Assembly: GCF_001592745.1 (NCBI RefSeq)
Contig: NZ_LUKD01000001.1
Coordinates: 689,384 to 753,383 of the forward strand
DNA length: 64,000 nt
Reading direction: 5' to 3'
Origin: Bdellovibrio bacteriovorus
Lineage (GTDB): Bacteria; Bdellovibrionota; Bdellovibrionia; Bdellovibrionales; Bdellovibrionaceae
This document shows positions 55,487 through 64,000 of the stretch, piece by piece. The notes below the pieces were generated by a model, which saw only the letters and a list, made by a program, of their open reading frames with translations, was not told the origin of the DNA and ran no database searches. The stretch's first letter is position 1; each line of letters begins with the position of its first letter. The position numbers and the translations under genes were made by a program.

Positions 55487-56875
55487 TCAATGAAACTTTC
55501 TCACGATTTCTTTGAAATAATCGCCGCGCTCTTCGAAACTGTCAAACATGTCGAAGCTTGAGCAGCCTGGAGATAGAAGAACGGTGTCACCGATTCTGGA
55601 CTTTTGGTAAGCGATAAGAACCGCCTCCTCAAATGTACCGATCAAGAAAGTTTCAGAGAAGTCACCAAGGTCACGGTTGATTCTTTCTTTGGCTTCCCCG
55701 ACTAAGATCAAGGTCTTGACCTTTCTTTTTACGGCAGTACGTAAAGGCTCGTAATTCAAATTCGTATCTTTACCACCCGCGATCAATATCACGTTTTCAT
55801 CGAAAGTATCCAAAGCGCGAAGAACCGCGTGCACGTTTGTTGCTTTAGAGTCGTTGTAGAAAAGAACTCCGCCGACTTTACGAACGTACTCGATACGGTG
55901 AGGAAGGCCCGTAAAGGTGTCGATCACTTTTTGAACAGCCTCGCGAGTTGCTCCGTGTTCACGAGATGCCAGGATCGCGGCCATCACGTTTTCAACAGAG
56001 TGCTTCCCGCGCATTTTCATGTTCTTGATCGTGAAAGTTTCGATCTCTGGACCTGTGCGAACACGGATCTCATCACCGATATTCACGGCACCACCGATGT
56101 TCATGATTTGTGGTTCCAAAGCCGGTTTGCGAGAGAAGTAGAAAATTCTTCCGCGTTGAACCGCTGGATCACGCGCCAACTCAACAACCGCGTTGTCGTC
56201 AGCATTCAAGATGCTTGTTGTCGCTTGATTTGTGTTTTTGAAAATACGTCTTTTGGCGTTTACATACTCTTCCATAGAGCGATAACGATCCAAATGATTT
56301 TCAGCCAAGTTCGTGAACACGATGTTCATCGGGTTGAACGTGTCACAGTGTTCAAGCATGAAGCTAGAAACTTCTGCGATCACCACTTGCGCTTTTTCTT
56401 CAGAGCGCAAGTAATCAACCAAAGGTTTTTCATTCGCGCCACCCACCCAAGTTTTAATGCCGGATTCTTTAAGAATCGCTTCGGTGATTTTCGCAACAGT
56501 CGTTTTACCATTTGTTCCTGTCAATCCAATGATAGGTTCTTTGATAAAGCCTGCAGAGAATTCAAACTCGCCCGTAATGCGGATGCCTTGAGATCTTGCG
56601 TAATCGAAGATTTTCAAATTGCTAGGCACGCCCGGTGACAAGATCACAAGATCTTGCGCAATGAAAGTTTTTGGACTGTGACCGCCCAATTCAAACTTGA
56701 TTGGCAAATCACCCAATTGTTCTAACTGAGTCGAAAGTTCAGGTTTGGATTTATGATCCGTCACTGTCACTTGCGCGCCATGCTTAGTCAGGAAGTGCGC
56801 CAAAGAGGCCCCCGTCTTACCAAGACCGACGACAAGAATTCTTTTATCTTTTAATTCGCTAAACTCTTTATACAT
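55487..56875 (-). CDS. murD: UDP-N-acetylmuramoylalanine-D-glutamate ligase
   Basis: MurD adds D-Glu to UDP-MurNAc-L-Ala. The 462-residue protein has the N-terminal nucleotide fold LVVGLGKTGASLAHFL, the ATP site GLTGTNGKTTVAKI, the middle segment VFTNLAENHLDRY and YNDSKATNVHAVLRAL, and the late SPGCSSFDMFDSFEERG. All are standard for MurD. It begins 4 bases after mraY. Confidence 0.96.
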   Translation of the reverse strand: MYKEFSELKDKRILVVGLGKTGASLAHFLTKHGAQVTVTDHKSKPELSTQLEQLGDLPIKFELGGHSPKTFIAQDLVILSPGVPSNLKIFDYARSQGIRITGEFEFSAGFIKEPIIGLTGTNGKTTVAKITEAILKESGIKTWVGGANEKPLVDYLRSEEKAQVVIAEVSSFMLEHCDTFNPMNIVFTNLAENHLDRYRSMEEYVNAKRRIFKNTNQATTSILNADDNAVVELARDPAVQRGRIFYFSRKPALEPQIMNIGGAVNIGDEIRVRTGPEIETFTIKNMKMRGKHSVENVMAAILASREHGATREAVQKVIDTFTGLPHRIEYVRKVGGVLFYNDSKATNVHAVLRALDTFDENVILIAGGKDTNLNYEPLRTAVKRKVKTLILVGEAKERINRDLGDFSETFLIGTFEEAVLIAYQKSRIGDTVLLSPGCSSFDMFDSFEERGDYFKEIVRKFH

Positions 56876-56879
56876 TTTC

Positions 56880-57956
56880 TTACCTCAACTTCAGAGTCGA
56901 AAGACTTAATACTGCAAGCAAAATAGAGATGATCCAGAAACGCACGATGATCTTTGTTTCTGTTAAACCACCCAATTCAAAGTGATGGTGAATCGGTGCC
57001 ATTTTAAACACACGCTTCCCGGTCATCTTAAATGAAATCACCTGAGTGATGACCGACAACGCTTCCACCACGAACACACCACCAAGAACAACCATTAAAA
57101 GTTCATTCTGAGTGATCACGGCCATGGTGCCCAAGAAACCGCCCAATGAAAGCGATCCCACGTCCCCCATGAACACTTGTGCGGGGTACGCGTTAAACCA
57201 CAAAAATCCCATTCCTGCAGCAACAATCGTCGCCGCGACCGGAGTTAATTCACCCGCCCCGATCACATGCGGAATTTGCAGGTAATTCGCGATTGAAAAG
57301 TGGCCTGTGACGTAAGCGAACAAACCTAAAGTCGCCGCAGAGATCATCACCGGAACAATCGCCAATCCATCCAAACCGTCAGTTAAATTCACTGCATTGG
57401 CTGTGCCCACAATCACTAAAGATGCGAACACGATGTAGAGATAGCCAAGCTCCAAAGAAACGGACTTAATAAATGGAATTGTCACCGCTGTGCTTAGTCC
57501 GTGATAGTGAACCAAATAAGCGATCACTCCACCGCTGATTAAAAACTCTCCGGCTAAACGAATTTTACCAGAAAGACCTTTGGAGTTTTTCTTACTCACT
57601 TTGAGCCAATCATCCATGTAACCGATCAAACCAAAGCCCCAAGTGATAAGCAGCACCGCCCACACCAAAGCATTCGTCATGTCGACCCAAAGAAGACACG
57701 GAATCAAAGTGGAAAGAAGAATCAATCCTCCACCCATTGTCGGTGTTCCCGCTTTTTTCTTATGCGTTTGAGGACCATCATCGCGAATCGCTTGCCCAAA
57801 GTGCTTCATCTGCAAACGACGAATGAAGTAAGGTCCCCACATCCAACACAGCAAAAAGGCCGTGAAGAACGAGATAAACGTACGGACAGTTAAGTACCTG
57901 AAAACATTCAGAGGCGAAAACTGATCCGCCATCGAATAAAGCCATTGATAAAGCAT
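56880..57956 (-). CDS. mraY: Phospho-N-acetylmuramoyl-pentapeptide transferase
   Basis: MraY makes lipid I by joining UDP-MurNAc-pentapeptide with undecaprenyl phosphate in the inner membrane. The 358-residue protein has about ten helices and the signatures [41 protein letters not shown] and [11 protein letters not shown]. It is the first gene after a plus-strand island that separates it from murF. Confidence 0.97.
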   Translation of the reverse strand: MLYQWLYSMADQFSPLNVFRYLTVRTFISFFTAFLLCWMWGPYFIRRLQMKHFGQAIRDDGPQTHKKKAGTPTMGGGLILLSTLIPCLLWVDMTNALVWAVLLITWGFGLIGYMDDWLKVSKKNSKGLSGKIRLAGEFLISGGVIAYLVHYHGLSTAVTIPFIKSVSLELGYLYIVFASLVIVGTANAVNLTDGLDGLAIVPVMISAATLGLFAYVTGHFSIANYLQIPHVIGAGELTPVAATIVAAGMGFLWFNAYPAQVFMGDVGSLSLGGFLGTMAVITQNELLMVVLGGVFVVEALSVITQVISFKMTGKRVFKMAPIHHHFELGGLTETKIIVRFWIISILLAVLSLSTLKLR

Positions 57957-58160
57957 GCTGAAGATATCCTCTGTAGTGACTTGTAAATTTAAATTTCCTA
58001 GGAACTTAAAGGGTTTAGCATGAACAGATTCGCAAAAGCAAGAAAAACTTTATAAGTATATGATATTACTGCTGTTTTAAAAATCTTATGAGAGATGACA
58101 GTCGTCATGTTACTGACATTTAGAAATGATAAAATTGAAAAGTGATGAAGGAGGTCCGTT

Positions 58161-58625
58161 GTGAAACTCGTATTGAAAAATCACATAAGTCGTAAGCTAA
58201 TCACTGTGCCTAAAACAGCCACAGCTGCAGAGGCACAACGCTTGATGGCCAACTATTGGATTCGTCATCTGCCGGTGATGGATGAAGAAGATGATTATAT
58301 TGTCGGAATGCTTTCGGACCGCGATTTAATGCGGGCTTCTTCTGTAGAAGTGACCGTCGACAAAATTATGACCTCACCTATTAAAACCTTCGACATCGAC
58401 ACTCCCATTGATGATGTCGTGGAGGCGATGATTGAAGAAAAAGTCTCGGCCTTTTTAATCACTAAAGAGGATGAAGTGGTAGGTATTGTCACGACAGAAG
58501 ACATGCTTGTCGTTCTTCATCAAGTACTGAAAAAAGAAGATACAAGCACATGGAATTTGAGCGAGATCTTAGTAAATCCGGCCCTGCAACGAGCCGCCTA
58601 CTTAGTAGGTCAAGCGGGTATCTAA
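58161..58625 (+). CDS. Protein with paired CBS domains
   Basis: A 154-residue protein made of two CBS motifs (about 8-60 and 70-125): the first with RHLPVMDEEDDYIVGMLSDRD, read as RHLPVMDEEDDYIVG and MLSDRD, the second with AFLITKEDEVVGIVTTEDML. CBS pairs bind adenosine nucleotides and regulate partner proteins. No partner domain is present, so it acts in trans if it acts as a sensor. It starts with GTG, with a strong AGGAGG site upstream. The next gene follows after 19 bases. Confidence 0.88.
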   Translation: MKLVLKNHISRKLITVPKTATAAEAQRLMANYWIRHLPVMDEEDDYIVGMLSDRDLMRASSVEVTVDKIMTSPIKTFDIDTPIDDVVEAMIEEKVSAFLITKEDEVVGIVTTEDMLVVLHQVLKKEDTSTWNLSEILVNPALQRAAYLVGQAGI

Positions 58626-58644
58626 CATTGATAAGGGGGATTGT

Positions 58645-58875
58645 ATGAATAAAGAAAAAACTACGAAACCCAGATTCGCCAGTCATAAAATGAATTATGG
58701 AAAAATGAATGAACGTGATGCCCGTGCTTCGGGCTACACAGACAAACAAGGGCGCGCCGTCGACATGGCAAAGCCTGATGTGGAAGGCTCACCGACGGGC
58801 GCTTATACCGACATCGGTGCGGGACGCTCCTCTGTGGTTCATCCCTCACCTAAAAAAACGGAAGACCATCACTAG
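58645..58875 (+). CDS. Small hydrophilic protein, unknown
   Basis: A 76-residue charged protein with many Lys, Asp, Gly and Pro and no hydrophobic stretch, likely disordered. No family recognised. AAGGGGG precedes the ATG and the spacing from the CBS gene suggests an operon. It overlaps the end of the convergent acetyltransferase gene by 4 bases. Confidence 0.55.
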   Translation: MNKEKTTKPRFASHKMNYGKMNERDARASGYTDKQGRAVDMAKPDVEGSPTGAYTDIGAGRSSVVHPSPKKTEDHH

Positions 58876-59144
58876 TGCTTTAAGATGGATTTTTCTTCAG
58901 GATGTTTTTCGAACCATTTTTTGACATAAGGACATGTTGCGATCACTTGGGCGTTTTCTTGCTTCGCTGTTTTAAGGGCTTCACGCACCAATTGATCCGC
59001 AACATTTTTCCCTCGCGCCTCTGGCGGCACTTCCGTGGCATACAAATCGAAGACATCCCCTTTACGACGATAAAGCAGATGAGCTTCGCCGCCTTCAACC
59101 ATCGTCAAAAATTTGTGACCCTGAACATCGTGCTTAAATTCCAT
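58872..59144 (-). CDS. YidJ-like small GNAT acetyltransferase
   Basis: A 90-residue protein of the COG2388 group, a minimal GNAT fold: LLYRRKGDVFDLYATEVPPE, then the acetyl-CoA loop ARGKNVADQLVREALKTAKQ and the closing VIATCPYVKKWFEKHPE. The substrate is not known. The start at 59144 has GAGG 7 bases upstream; a longer open frame has no start signal. Confidence 0.85.
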   Translation of the reverse strand: MEFKHDVQGHKFLTMVEGGEAHLLYRRKGDVFDLYATEVPPEARGKNVADQLVREALKTAKQENAQVIATCPYVKKWFEKHPEEKSILKH

Positions 59145-59263
59145 GTCCAACCTCATTGTTAAAAGTGGTGACTTTATTGTGATAACTAAAAAACAAATCA
59201 GCAATATAAGACTTCGTGTAAAATAGCGTTACTGGTAGTGCAAATTCACAGAAGGAGATTTCG

Positions 59264-60049
59264 ATGCAAATGGATTCCATAGACCTGCAATCACTTCGAC
59301 TGGCTAAGGAACTTTTGGAAAAACCGGGAATCACGGCGCGCATCGCCGCTAAGATCGGAGCCCCCGTTGAAAAAGGCCTTTCACTTTTACCGGACAAAGT
59401 TCAAAAAACGGTGCATAAAGCAGCGGAAAAATCCATTCACGTCGCCTATGACCTTGCGATGCGCACCATTCCGCCTACGAGCGAAAAGACTTCGCACAAT
59501 TTGGGTCATAAGCTTGCGGTTGCAGGGACTGGCGGCGCAGGTGGTTTTTTCGGACCGGCTTCCCTTCTTATCGAACTCCCTATTTCCACGACTTTGATGA
59601 TGAGATCCATCATCGACATTGCCCAAAGTGAAGGTGAAGACATTTCTGACATTGATACGAAACTAGCTTGCCTTGAAGTCTTCGCCTTTGGTGGACTGAG
59701 CACGGCCGACGATGCGGCTGGCTCGGGTTATATTATGACTCGGGCCGCTTTATCAAAAGCCTTCACGGATGCAGCCAAAGCCTTTCTTGGCAAAAGCCTG
59801 GCAGAGGAAAGTGCGCCCATCATGATGCGACTGCTGGCCAGTGTGGCATCACGTTTTCAGTTGGTGGTGGCCGAAAAGGCCGCGGCCCAACTGATGCCTT
59901 TGGTGGGAGCATTGGGTGGGGCCACGGTGAACGTTATTTTTATGGATCACTTTCAAGACATGGCTCGGGGTCACTTCGTTGTACGAAGATTGGAAAGAAA
60001 ATACGGTATCAACGAAGTACAGACAATGTATCGCGAATTGGCTATTTAG
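59264..60049 (+). CDS. EcsC family protein
   Basis: A 261-residue protein resembling the EcsC family: the repeated amphipathic helices include LAVAGTGGAGGFFGPASLLI and ELPISTTLMMRSIIDIAQSE, and the end FMDHFQDMARGHFVVRRLER. EcsC proteins are membrane-associated and of uncertain role, possibly in envelope protein handling. The ATG has AAGGAG. The end overlaps the convergent histidine kinase gene by 8 bases. Confidence 0.82.
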   Translation: MQMDSIDLQSLRLAKELLEKPGITARIAAKIGAPVEKGLSLLPDKVQKTVHKAAEKSIHVAYDLAMRTIPPTSEKTSHNLGHKLAVAGTGGAGGFFGPASLLIELPISTTLMMRSIIDIAQSEGEDISDIDTKLACLEVFAFGGLSTADDAAGSGYIMTRAALSKAFTDAAKAFLGKSLAEESAPIMMRLLASVASRFQLVVAEKAAAQLMPLVGALGGATVNVIFMDHFQDMARGHFVVRRLERKYGINEVQTMYRELAI

Positions 60050-61322
60050 GAAGGCGGATAGTAAACTCACTTCCCACATTCATTTTGCTGGTGACCGTGA
60101 TCGTTCCTTCATGGGCTTCGATCACAGCGCGAGCGATGGCCAAACCCAATCCAAATCCCGATTTCCCCGGAGACCTCGCCGTATCAGCACGATAAAAAGG
60201 TTCAAATATATGAGTTAAATCTTTTTCGGAAATTCCGATCCCTTGATCTTTCAACTTCAACACCCAATGATCGCAGTCTTTTTGTAAAGAAATAGTAAGT
60301 TCATTGGCTTCAGTAGGTTTTGCGTACTTCATCGAGTTTTCAATGAGATTGCGCAGAACACGCTCCATTTGCATCGCGTCCATGTGCAGTGAAGCTTCTG
60401 CAGGCATATTGAGATTCACCTTCAAAGCCCCTTCGTAATCAGAGACGACATTAGAAATAAGCTCGCTCAAATTCACATTGGATTTTTTTAGCGACTTCGC
60501 CCCTTCCTTAAGACGATAAGATTCTAAAATCTGATGAATGAGTTCTTCCATCTTAGAAAGATCATCTTTTATAGATGACTTCATTTTTTCATCGGCCAAA
60601 AGATCTACAGCAACCCCGACACGAGTCAACGGACTGCGCAGTTCATGACTGACATCACGAAGAAGTTGCTCTTTAGCGACGATCATTTTTTCAAGGCCAT
60701 CGGCCATGTTATTAAAAGAGTCGGCAATAAGACCGAATTCGCCGCGATGATTTGTTTTAATACGATACTTCAAATTCCCTTCCGAGATTTTATTAACTCC
60801 TTCAACGACGACTTTGATCGGCGACATCATCCAGCGAATCGTTAAAAAACTGATGGCCATGATAAAGAAGATAAAAGAGGCGACCCATAAAAAAGGAAAC
60901 AACCACGCGCGCGGAATTTCATCATAGGAAATAAACCAAACAGTCCGTGGCGTGACTCCTTTCACCTCCGCAAAGTAAAAGCCGTTGGTTTTCCCTAAAG
61001 AAAGTTTATTTGAAAAATCCTTATCCATTTCTTCGGTGGTCGCAAAACTGGGAAGCCCCTGGCTGTCAGCCAGTTGTTCAAAACCTTCCCGTCGGACACG
61101 CAATTGCAAGTCTTTATAGAGACGGCGTATGTCGTCCTCGGTTTGAATCTTGGCGCTCAAACTTTGAAAATAATTGGCAGCATTGTTTTCTATCACGGGC
61201 GACAAAGATTTTTCGGGGCTTAATGAATGTCCCAAAAGAGCCAAGCCTCCGACAATCAAAAGCGAGGTCAGAAGAAAGGCCAGAAACACTTTGATAAGAA
61301 GTTTCATTCCACGGGGCTTCAC
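60042..61322 (-). CDS. Sensor histidine kinase (CpxA-like)
   Basis: A 426-residue two-helix sensor kinase: helix 1 (about 10-30), a periplasmic domain (about 32-155), helix 2 (about 160-180), HAMP (about 180-235), the His box LRDVSHELRSPLTR and the ATPase domain with NLIENSMKYAKP, DQGIGIS and GFGLGLAIARA. Its partner is the regulator encoded just upstream. The GTG at 61322 overlaps the regulator stop by 4 bases and has GGAGG upstream, so I prefer it to ATG 61307. Confidence 0.92.
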   Translation of the reverse strand: MKPRGMKLLIKVFLAFLLTSLLIVGGLALLGHSLSPEKSLSPVIENNAANYFQSLSAKIQTEDDIRRLYKDLQLRVRREGFEQLADSQGLPSFATTEEMDKDFSNKLSLGKTNGFYFAEVKGVTPRTVWFISYDEIPRAWLFPFLWVASFIFFIMAISFLTIRWMMSPIKVVVEGVNKISEGNLKYRIKTNHRGEFGLIADSFNNMADGLEKMIVAKEQLLRDVSHELRSPLTRVGVAVDLLADEKMKSSIKDDLSKMEELIHQILESYRLKEGAKSLKKSNVNLSELISNVVSDYEGALKVNLNMPAEASLHMDAMQMERVLRNLIENSMKYAKPTEANELTISLQKDCDHWVLKLKDQGIGISEKDLTHIFEPFYRADTARSPGKSGFGLGLAIARAVIEAHEGTITVTSKMNVGSEFTIRLPK

Positions 61323-62014
61323 AGTGTTTCCTCCACAGGAGCGATAAAGCAATAACCTTCTCCCCACACGGTGCGCAGGAAGACCGGAGTCTTAGCTGGG
61401 TCTTTTAATTTTTGTCTTAGACGGCTGATGGCGACATCGATGCTGCGGTTGTAAGCTTCCCAATCCACGCCACGAAGTTCATCCATAATACGATCCCGGG
61501 AAAGGCTTTGACCCGCGTAAGACATTAAAAGTTTCAATAATTCATACTCGTGTGTGCTGAGATTTAAATTCTGATCTTCTAGGAAAGCCGTGCGAAGCTG
61601 CGTATCCAGCACAAGAGATCCTGAGCGCAGTTTGTTTCCGCTCACTGAAGTCTTTTTATACCGACGAATCAGGCTTTTCATTCGCGCCACAAGCTCACGA
61701 GCTTCAAAAGGCTTGGGCAAATAATCATCCACGCCGAGCTCCAGTCCTAAAACTTTGTCAGAGGTTTCTCCGCGAGCTGTGAGCATCAGAATCGGAAGAT
61801 CACTGAATCCACGAATTTTTTTGCACACCTCGAAGCCATCCATTTCAGGTAGCATCACATCTAGAATAATCGCATCGAATTTTTCGCGCTTTAAAGCAGA
61901 CAAAGCTTCAGAAGGAAGGGTGAACTGCACAGTTTCCAGCTCAAACTGACTGAAATACTGCTTCAACAGCTCTCCTAATTTTTGATCATCATCGATCAGG
62001 GCAATGCGATTCAT
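61319..62014 (-). CDS. OmpR-family response regulator (CpxR-like)
   Basis: A 231-residue regulator with a receiver domain (acidic pocket DDD at the start, phospho-acceptor in AIILDVMLPEMDGFEV, Lys in YLPKPFEAREL) and a winged-helix DNA-binding domain (LSTHEYELLKLL, SIDVAISRLRQKL, VWGEGYCF). It is expected to bind direct repeats spaced 10 bp. There is no Shine-Dalgarno; TAAGAT ends 6 bases before the ATG, so its mRNA may be leaderless. Confidence 0.93.
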   Translation of the reverse strand: MNRIALIDDDQKLGELLKQYFSQFELETVQFTLPSEALSALKREKFDAIILDVMLPEMDGFEVCKKIRGFSDLPILMLTARGETSDKVLGLELGVDDYLPKPFEARELVARMKSLIRRYKKTSVSGNKLRSGSLVLDTQLRTAFLEDQNLNLSTHEYELLKLLMSYAGQSLSRDRIMDELRGVDWEAYNRSIDVAISRLRQKLKDPAKTPVFLRTVWGEGYCFIAPVEETL

Positions 62015-62075
62015 AGCTGTATCTTAATCTATTTATGTATTTCGTGAAAGCCCCAAAACCCTGAATAATCAAGCA

Positions 62076-62102
62076 GTTACAATTTGTTACAAATATTAAC
62101 AA
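62076..62102. promoter_or_regulatory. Three 10-bp-spaced direct repeats, likely OmpR-type operator
   Basis: GTTACAA at 62076 and 62086 and a partial copy TTAACAA at 62096 lie in phase between the regulator gene and the divergent CpxP-like gene. Confidence 0.6.
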
Positions 62103-62174
62103 TCCGGCAACCACTTCGCCCTCGGAACCACCTAAACTTGTATTTAAGAAACCCACTCATCCGAAGGAGTTGAT

Positions 62175-62612
62175 ATGAAAATCGTAAGTAAAAGAAAATG
62201 GCCTCGTGTTTTAGGCGTTGTCTTAGCGGTCGCTGGAGTTGGTCTGATGACGGGTTGCCACCGCAGTCCGGAAGAACGAATCAATGCCGTCAGCGAAAAA
62301 ATCGCGGATAAGTTTGATTTCAATGAACAACAAAAAGCTTTATTGAATGATATCGCCGCTGACGTGAAAAAAGACTTCGCAGAAGAAAAAGCCGTCCGTC
62401 AGTCTTTGTACGGTGATTTCAAAACAATGCTGCTTTCTGAAGAACTTGATAAAGCCAAAATCAAAGAAGTGATCAAACAACGTCAGGCGCGCATGGACGC
62501 AAGAACGGATAAATACATTGATAAGGTATCCGCTCTTCATAAAAGCTTAACGCCTGAACAGAAAAAAGAACTCGTCGAAAAAATCGAAAAGTTCCATAAG
62601 AAGTGGGAGTAA
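62175..62612 (+). CDS. Spy/CpxP-like envelope stress protein, lipid-anchored
   Basis: A 145-residue protein with a lipoprotein-like signal (MTGC, acylated Cys29). The mature part is all helical and ends with the LTxxQ motif (SLTPEQKKELVEKIEKFHKK), the mark of the Spy/CpxP family of periplasmic chaperones and stress regulators. Gene position divergent from a CpxAR-like system supports membership of an envelope stress circuit. AAGGAG precedes the ATG. Confidence 0.85.
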   Translation: MKIVSKRKWPRVLGVVLAVAGVGLMTGCHRSPEERINAVSEKIADKFDFNEQQKALLNDIAADVKKDFAEEKAVRQSLYGDFKTMLLSEELDKAKIKEVIKQRQARMDARTDKYIDKVSALHKSLTPEQKKELVEKIEKFHKKWE

Positions 62613-62640
62613 TTTATGTATTTCGCGCTTTTTACCAGAG

Positions 62641-62665
62641 CGCTGAACCTGCCAAAGGTTCAGCG
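62641..62665. terminator. Hairpin between convergent genes, terminator candidate
   Basis: CGCTGAACCT pairs with AGGTTCAGCG. Neither strand has a T-run directly after it, so it is a weaker candidate than the others. Confidence 0.45.
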
Positions 62666-62667
62666 TG

Positions 62668-64000
62668 TTACTGCTTCTCCGCGAAATCTAAAGGTTCACA
62701 AGGGAACACAAAGCGTTCCAGCTTTGTCCCGCGTGACGCCTTCACTACCGCGATATCTCCAGATTTTAAAAACTGACCCAGATCCTGGCCTGAAGATTCC
62801 TTAAAATCTTTTTCGATCAGGGATGGATTCTTATAGCCGACTTTTTGCAGGCCTTTCCCGAAGGCCTCATAGTCGTCACCGATAAAATAAACCTTATCGA
62901 ATCCCGCTTGCCCCACCCAGGTGCCCAGCTCTTCGTGTAAGGAGGCTGAGGCACTTCCTAGTTCACGCATTTGCCCGAAGACACCTACTTTGCGACCAGA
63001 AACCGTCAACAGTTTCATATTATCGATCAAAGCTTTCATACTGTCAGGATTGGCGTTGTAAGCATCAAAAATCATCTGCGCGCCTGATTTCAAATTCACA
63101 AGCTGATTGCGTCCCCAATTTGTTTTGCAGTGAGGAAGACCTGCCCACACCTGAGAAGGACTCATTCCTGCAGCAAGCCCCAAAGCGGCTGCTGCCATCA
63201 GATTCGTCAAATTCTGAGATCCAAAGACTTGAACATTGGCAGAGCCTGACTGACCGCCGATGCTTCCTTTGATTGATAGTTCGCCCATGCTCATGGAAGC
63301 AATCGTCAAATGCACATCGGCACGAGGGTCTTCTGATGAAAACGTCAGAAGTTTTTCGTGTGGGTATTTTTCGGTCGCTCGCACGTACATGTTATGAGTT
63401 TGCGTGTTGTCTAAATTGTAAATACGAAGAGTGTTAGCCCCAGAAGCGATATAGATTTCTTCTTTAGCTTCAGCAACTTTTTCAATTGTACCGAAGAATT
63501 CCATGTGCGCACGTCCCACCATCGTGCAGACAACCACATCGGGTTCCGCGATGTGCACTAGCTCTGTGATTTCTCCGGCGTGATTCATGCCCATTTCTAC
63601 AACGGCGACTTCGGCGTCCGCTGGAATTTGCAACAAGGTGAATGGAACACCCCAATGATTGTTGAAAGAACCTTTGTTGTAGTGAACTTTTTTAACAGAG
63701 CCGATCAAGGCAGCAGTGAATTCTTTCGTTGTCGTCTTACCATTAGAGCCCGTAATGCCCAAAACTTTGGCTTTAGATTGACGGCGGGCCCAAGTTCCCA
63801 ACTGCTGAAGAGCCTTTAATGTGTCAGGCACTTTCAAAATAGTCACTTGGCCCTTTAATTTTTGTACAAGATCGCTGTCTTCATGAACCAAAAGTCCTGA
63901 AGCTCCTTGCTGAACCGCTTTATCTAAAAATTGATGTGCATCGAAAGCTTCACCTTTGAGGGCGATGAAAAGTTGACCTTTTAGATCCGCTCGTGTGTCC
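62668..64000 (-). CDS. murF: UDP-MurNAc-tripeptide D-Ala-D-Ala ligase, 5' end outside window
   Basis: MurF adds D-Ala-D-Ala to the UDP-MurNAc tripeptide, finishing the cytoplasmic precursor. The visible part has the N-terminal LFIALKGEAFDAHQFLDKA (end of window), the ATP site LGITGSNGKTTTKEF, GMNHAGEITELVHIA and the closing IFDAYNANPDSMKALID. The frame stays open to the last base, so the true start lies beyond the window; an internal methionine at 63891 is not the start. murE would be expected upstream. Confidence 0.95.
   Translation of the reverse strand, partial: DTRADLKGQLFIALKGEAFDAHQFLDKAVQQGASGLLVHEDSDLVQKLKGQVTILKVPDTLKALQQLGTWARRQSKAKVLGITGSNGKTTTKEFTAALIGSVKKVHYNKGSFNNHWGVPFTLLQIPADAEVAVVEMGMNHAGEITELVHIAEPDVVVCTMVGRAHMEFFGTIEKVAEAKEEIYIASGANTLRIYNLDNTQTHNMYVRATEKYPHEKLLTFSSEDPRADVHLTIASMSMGELSIKGSIGGQSGSANVQVFGSQNLTNLMAAAALGLAAGMSPSQVWAGLPHCKTNWGRNQLVNLKSGAQMIFDAYNANPDSMKALIDNMKLLTVSGRKVGVFGQMRELGSASASLHEELGTWVGQAGFDKVYFIGDDYEAFGKGLQKVGYKNPSLIEKDFKESSGQDLGQFLKSGDIAVVKASRGTKLERFVFPCEPLDFAEKQ

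Noticed and set aside
55829..56638. 269-codon plus-strand open frame
   Set aside because: Antisense to conserved murD; composition is not protein-like and murD motifs are intact.
1..64000. tRNA, rRNA, CRISPR arrays, insertion sequences, integrases
   Set aside because: I looked for cloverleaf-like segments, regular spaced repeats and transposase-like frames and saw none; small RNAs cannot be excluded by eye.

Overview
The window looks like chromosomal DNA of a predatory bacterium of the Bdellovibrionota, most likely Bdellovibrio or a close relative. This is inferred from gene content, not from a database search. The pointers are many secreted and lipid-anchored proteins without clear homologues, a phage-fibre-like adhesin with a C-terminal S74 chaperone, a PEGA-domain Ser/Thr kinase, haem-motif chemoreceptors, a secreted L,D-transpeptidase, and a division/cell-wall (dcw) cluster broken up by unrelated genes. 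Base composition is even and no mobile element, CRISPR, tRNA or rRNA was seen. Coding density is high; no stretch over 300 bases lacks a gene.

Layout. 1-8.7 kb: a lipoprotein, two outer-membrane proteins, coaE, a Ser/Thr kinase, a long-chain acyl-CoA ligase, an MFS transporter and a small membrane protein. 8.9-15 kb (minus strand): a secreted protein with a clan-CD-like His/Cys pair, a PA14-like secreted protein, a fibre with S74 chaperone and its partner lipoprotein. 15-25.5 kb (minus strand): the most unusual locus. Two back-to-back operons hold an AMIN protein, a small barrel and a LolD/LolE-type ABC transporter, then a diacylglycerol-kinase-family lipid kinase, an SDR, a two-part acyl-reductase-like protein, a LolA-like carrier, an outer-membrane barrel and a BtaA-like aminocarboxypropyl transferase. 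I read this as a candidate pathway that makes a modified lipid and moves it to the outer membrane.

25.8-32.2 kb (plus strand): an aromatic-rich lipoprotein, an M3 peptidase, NAD kinase, RecN and an NmrA-like protein whose ribosome binding site lies in a terminator-like hairpin. 32.3-41 kb: an S9 peptidase, L,D-transpeptidase, aconitase, Nudix hydrolase, barrel, secreted CX5R phosphatase and lipoprotein.

41-64 kb: the dcw genes all lie on the minus strand in the usual order murF, mraY, murD, ftsW, murG, murC, ftsQ, ftsA, ftsZ, followed by an LpxH-like phosphoesterase. The order is interrupted twice by islands carrying plus-strand genes: two haem-type chemoreceptors plus a secreted Cys-repeat protein between murC and ftsQ, and a CBS/GNAT/EcsC/two-component/CpxP-like group between murF and mraY. 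The two-component system and the divergent CpxP-like protein share an intergenic region with three 10-bp-spaced direct repeats typical of OmpR-family operators.
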